Under the pieces are notes generated by a model that saw nothing but the letters and a program-made list of their open reading frames with translations, had not been told where the DNA came from and ran no database searches. DNA of 64,000 nucleotides from Aplysia californica (Eukaryota; Mollusca; Gastropoda; Aplysiida; Aplysiidae): contig NW_004797547.1 of assembly GCF_000002075.1 (NCBI RefSeq), positions 49,465-113,464 on the forward strand, given 5' to 3'. Shown one piece after another: positions 62,401 through 64,000 of the stretch. Positions within the stretch are counted from its first letter, which is position 1. Each line of letters opens with the position of its first letter. A program made the position numbers and the translations under genes.

Positions 62401-63518
62401 CTGTTTACCCAGTCTGTAACAAAGTAACGATGGGCGTCAACATGAACTTGTCACAGAAGCGTCGCTCGTTCTCCAAGTGGTGGCGACCCATGTGTTTGTT
62501 TTACCATAGCACTCGGTCCTCCTTGTCTGACACAGATCGTTTTATTGTCACCCTAGCGCAAAATCAGCAACAAAATAAAAATAACAAACAAAATACAAAC
62601 CAACAACAACAACAACAACAAAAACAGCAATGCGGCTACTTTCGATTGAGACCTCGGATGGGAATGGTTTGTTTTCTTCATCTTGATCAGTCCTGCCTAA
62701 GACGGCCACCTGTCTTATACGGCCACTTTTCTCCTTGACAATGGGTGGCCGTCTTACACAGGTTTGACTGTACATGTATATATACATAATATTTATGGAC
62801 ACCGTGAAAAATTTTCAAGTTAACTTGGTAGTCACCCTGATGATTTGCCGTTGATCTTGATTTCTTTCACCAGATCCCGTTTTTTATGCCTTGAGATCCT
62901 GATTTTCAGATTTCATAGGGGCAGGTCTGGGGGCCTTATCCCGTATGTTTTGAAGGGGAAAAATACTTTCAAGCTTCCAAATATTTTTTCAATCAATTGC
63001 TCTCAAATTTTCTCTTCTGATCACCTATTTGTTTTGAAACACCTGAATTCAAATCAGCTGCAGCATAAAATAATATTTTGTGTAAGAACAAGCCCGTTTG
63101 AGACCTGTAAAAATGCTGAGTGGGTTAAATGATGAATGTGTTGTTTCCTGGATCCTTTAGAGCGTGGTGTGTCAAAAGAGGTCATGCATAGTAGCTTCAG
63201 CTGCAATTTCACGAGATGGGCAGATATAAAATGTAACATCAGTACAAACACTATGCATTGCGAATCTGAATGAAACTTTTTGGTACACACACAAACTCAA
63301 GCAGACTTGGGATTAAAATTACCAGATAGTCTGAAGTTTTGGAAACATCAAAAAAATATTTTATTCTTTTTTGTATCTTTTTTTTCCCAGAGTCTTGGGT
63401 ACAGCTGGGCAACCCCTTGATGACATCTGTCGATACAGTGACATTGATGATAGACTGCAGGCACTTGAGAAAACCTTGGAATGGGGTCATTTGGCTCCTA
63501 CTGCCCCTGACACGCTAG
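47192..63518 (+). CDS. POLD2: POLD2, DNA polymerase delta small (B) subunit, 3' part off window
   Basis: POLD2 (p50) is the accessory subunit that joins the catalytic subunit to the rest of DNA polymerase delta in nuclear replication and repair. Eight exons join in frame: 47192-47453, 50006-50127, 52406-52529, 53128-53248, 55954-56149, 58356-58436, 58866-59023 and 63391-63518. They give residues 1-398. Motifs recalled from human POLD2 occur in order: [15 protein letters not shown] (about 63-77), [42 protein letters not shown] in the OB fold, [41 protein letters not shown] and [15 protein letters not shown] in the inactive phosphodiesterase fold, then [10 protein letters not shown]. The human protein is about 469 aa, so roughly 85 residues lie past the window. 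An in-frame TAG precedes the ATG. Splicing is inferred. Confidence 0.96.
47454..50005. other. POLD2 intron 1
   Basis: AT-rich with TAGATC clusters (47623-47647, 47878-47893, 48918-48945). A short CGCGGCCATCTCGAGATGGG CGCG inverted repeat lies near 47725-47755, and a GC-rich patch (GGGGCATTGCCGCCGCCCCG) near 49560. No other gene seen. Confidence 0.45.
50006..50127 (+). CDS. POLD2: POLD2 exon 2
   Basis: 122 nt encoding (G)[17 protein letters not shown] and then [20 protein letters not shown] and SEE. It matches human [24 protein letters not shown]. Acceptor TTTGATTTCAG, donor GTATGT. Confidence 0.95.
50788..52296 (+). mobile_element. Family C TIR element, copy b
   Basis: Starts CAGGGTCGGGAAATCGGG, which lacks the CCCCACC seen in copy c, and ends GGTGGGGACCCTG. 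It shares with copies a and c the AGTCGGGAATTTTGAGATGG start, the (C)n block near 51571, the (TG)n near 51948 and the GGATTTGGTGGGGACC end. No clear target duplication. In POLD2 intron 2, about 110 bp before exon 3. Confidence 0.75.
52406..52529 (+). CDS. POLD2: POLD2 exon 3
   Basis: 124 nt encoding [19 protein letters not shown] and then [20 protein letters not shown] and VT. It matches human HNLLPQPPRSKY...LEDELQRIKLKG. Acceptor ATTTTCAG, donor GTGCGT. It lies just downstream of a family C transposon copy. Confidence 0.95.
53128..53248 (+). CDS. POLD2: POLD2 exon 4
   Basis: 121 nt encoding (G)[17 protein letters not shown] and then [18 protein letters not shown]. It matches GTVLAVFG...GKFLVEDYCFADLAPQ of the human OB fold. 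Acceptor TTTGTTTCAG, donor GTAATG, ends in phase 2. Confidence 0.95.
53508..54933. mobile_element. TIR element with 17-bp ends, POLD2 intron 4
   Basis: GTCTGTCCTCAGAGAAA at 53508 is repeated inverted (TTTCTCTGAGGACAGAC) ending at 54933. Subterminal GCGCAACTTTTG / GCAACTTTTTGC motifs repeat near both ends. Contains long G runs (53953-53974, 54487-54499, 54527-54543, 54718-54731). No target duplication or protein recognised. Confidence 0.65.
54395..54465 (+). repeat. Retroposon 3' tail with ATTATT end
   Basis: AAAGTAAAGCGCATAGAAG, then ATGTGCGCAATATAAATGTC and ATTATTATT. Same type as 3410-3505, nested in the TIR element above. Confidence 0.5.
54937..55953. other. Rest of POLD2 intron 4
   Basis: No repeat or gene recognised. 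Confidence 0.45.
55954..56149 (+). CDS. POLD2: POLD2 exon 5
   Basis: 196 nt encoding (R)[17 protein letters not shown], then [20 protein letters not shown] and [18 protein letters not shown]. It matches the human VSGLGLGG...LLVDVVTGQLGDEGEQ...VILAGNLLS start of the calcineurin-like fold. Acceptor GGCACAG, donor GTATAG. Confidence 0.95.
56275..57748 (+). mobile_element. Family C TIR element, copy c
   Basis: Most complete termini of the family: CAGGGTCCCCACC at 56275 and GGTGGGGACCCTG ending at 57748, a perfect 13-bp inverted repeat. The flanks share only AATATT (ends of GGAATATT and AATATTAC), so the duplication length is unresolved. The interior includes (G)n, (C)n and (TG)n tracts. In POLD2 intron 5. 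Confidence 0.8.
57749..58355. other. Rest of POLD2 intron 5
   Basis: Contains a poly-A tract (57921-57937) and (GT)n at 58250-58271. Nothing else recognised. Confidence 0.5.
58356..58436 (+). CDS. POLD2: POLD2 exon 6
   Basis: 81 nt encoding [19 protein letters not shown] and then DNFLMQFV, matching human [26 protein letters not shown]. Acceptor CTGTTCCAG, donor GTATGT. Both borders fall between codons, so skipping it would keep the frame. Confidence 0.95.
58866..59023 (+). CDS. POLD2: POLD2 exon 7
   Basis: 158 nt encoding [20 protein letters not shown] and then [10 protein letters not shown] and CDIAIEGT. It matches human [26 protein letters not shown]. Acceptor CTCTCTTCAG. The donor AG|GTAGTT is suboptimal (+4 G, +5 T), and a 10-bp repeat flanking a 2-kb insertion starts at intron position +4. 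Confidence 0.95.
59027..61088. mobile_element. TIR element with subterminal CTACTCGCCCGATGTCGG arrays
   Basis: Element about 59037-61078, bracketed by GTTTAATTTT (59027-59036; 61079-61088). The left end has three units of CTACTCGCCCGATGTCGG with intervening GGTGGCTAGCGTCAGGCTA; the right end has three inverted units. The interior has a G run (59151-59166), GAGAGA and a possible nested element near 60230-60390. Superfamily unknown. It begins four bases into POLD2 intron 7. Confidence 0.7.
60230..60392. repeat. Possible small TIR repeat inside the 59.0-kb element
   Basis: ATTAGGGTTGGGTCAGGC and, inverted at the end, TTAGAGTTGGGGCGAGCGG. Between them are GAGTAACGAAC and CCGTCCGTTACCCGTTCGC motifs. 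A related GAGCGAGCGGACTGCG occurs near 36201. Boundaries are uncertain. Confidence 0.4.
61089..61955. other. POLD2 intron 7 sequence
   Basis: Around 61673-61735, CCCCAAATTTCAAGCATTCC and GATTTCCCGATTT are an inverted piece of the GGGATATCCCGA repeat family. The rest is unassigned. Confidence 0.4.
61954..62772. mobile_element. pogo/Tigger-type MITE (815 bp)
   Basis: The element spans 61956-62770 between TA dinucleotides. Left end CAGTGGAACCTGCCCTGACG GCCACC; right end, inverted, CAGTCAAACCTGTGTAAGAC GGCCACC. TA targets and CAGT...AACCT ends are typical of pogo/Tigger Tc1-mariner MITEs. GACGGCCACC-like units recur near both ends. Contains a (CAA)n tract near 62600. No transposase. Confidence 0.8.
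63391..63518 (+). CDS. POLD2: POLD2 exon 8
   Basis: 128 nt encoding (R)[18 protein letters not shown], then [20 protein letters not shown] and PDTL. It matches human RFLGTSGQNVSDIFRYSS...SPTAPDTLG. The acceptor has a long pyrimidine tract (TTTTTTTTCCCAG), donor GTAAAT. The remaining exon or exons are past 64000. Confidence 0.95.
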
Positions 63519-63547
63519 GTAAATTCATTATGGCTGATTCTTCAATA

Positions 63548-64000
63548 CAGTGGAACTCTGATTCAACGAGAGGAGATGGATTCCTCTTTTTTTCTTCTTT
63601 ATAATCAATAAAAATAGCCCGAATTCAACGAGGTCGCTTCCAGGGTGAACAGCCTCCATAGACTTGGCTTCGCTCTTTTTTCTTCCACAACAAACTTTAT
63701 TCCCCGAAACCATCCATTGCACCTGCATCGTGAACCATTATTCGCTTACCCGATTGCATGCGACCAATCAGCAGCCTTCTTTCATACTACCAACACACAT
63801 GTTGTTGGCACACACACGTGTCTACTCTAGGCCTAGCGTGTGTCGGGGTCGGATCTCCAAGTACTGAGCTGTATCAATTGTACTTTCTTTTTGACATTGT
63901 CAGCTTGCTTTATATGCCTTAATCACACAGAACAGATGTAAGAGTAGACTGAGGAGTGAGAAAGAAAGCCCAAATGCCAGTGACCTCATTGAACACAACA
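63548..64000. mobile_element. Possible second pogo-type element start
   Basis: TA then CAGTGGAACTCTGATTCAAC GAGAGG, followed by AGCCCGAATTCAACGAGG, resembling pogo/Tigger ends with CAACGAG motifs. It starts 29 bp after the POLD2 exon 8 donor. No right end appears before the window stops, so its length is unknown. Confidence 0.4.

Noticed and set aside
1-64000. LTR retroelement, retrovirus or Polinton remains
   Set aside because: No long direct repeats with primer-binding sites, and no capsid, protease, integrase or envelope motifs were seen; the LINE RT and RNase H pieces fit non-LTR elements.

Overview
This window is animal (metazoan) nuclear DNA. It has intron-rich protein genes with GT-AG splicing, kilobase introns, tRNA-derived SINEs, several LINE fragments and many cut-and-paste DNA transposons and MITEs. 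The two host genes, the RTE-type LINE and the AT-rich, microsatellite-rich introns suggest a lophotrochozoan, most likely a gastropod mollusc. That placement is inference; nothing here proves the species.

Two host genes are recognisable, head to head. On the minus strand, ten coding exons from 35852 down to 3942 join in one frame to a 692-residue NAF1, the assembly factor for H/ACA ribonucleoproteins. It has an acidic N-terminus, a Gar1-like core and a proline-rich tail. One exon is a 29-nt microexon, found because the flanking exons disagreed in phase. On the plus strand, eight exons from 47192 to 63518 encode residues 1-398 of the DNA polymerase delta small subunit (POLD2). The last roughly 85 residues lie beyond the right edge.

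Almost everything else is mobile DNA, much of it nested. 1-3.9 kb: a dispersed TIR repeat (R1) and a local tandem duplication. 4.6-6.4 kb and 30.2-31.9 kb: two copies of a hAT-type composite, each with an exact 8-bp target duplication and an internal R1. 6.95-13.07 kb: an I/Nimb-like LINE split by a 5.1-kb decayed Tc1/mariner element whose removal restores the LINE frame. 13.66-14.24 kb: an unclassified repeat rich in nested inverted repeats. 16.4-17.3 kb and 38.8-39.4 kb: TTAA-flanked piggyBac-like elements. 19.7-20.4 kb: a Mutator-like MITE with an exact 9-bp duplication. 23.4-25.6 kb: two LINE C-terminal fragments. 32.3-33.8, 50.8-52.3 and 56.3-57.7 kb: three copies of one TIR family (C). 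34.3-34.8 kb: a complete tRNA-derived SINE with an exact 12-bp duplication. 41.66-44.96 kb: a nearly full-length broken RTE-type LINE. 45.0-46.4 kb: a long-TIR foldback with a second element nested inside it. 53.5-54.9, 59.0-61.1 and 62.0-62.8 kb: TIR elements in POLD2 introns.

NAF1 acts in ribosome, spliceosome and telomerase RNP biogenesis and POLD2 in DNA replication. They share no direct pathway, and an 11.3-kb block of repeats separates their start codons. No virus-like or LTR element, CRISPR array, rRNA or functional tRNA gene was seen. All exon models come from reading splice sites, phases and remembered family sequences, not from alignment or transcripts.
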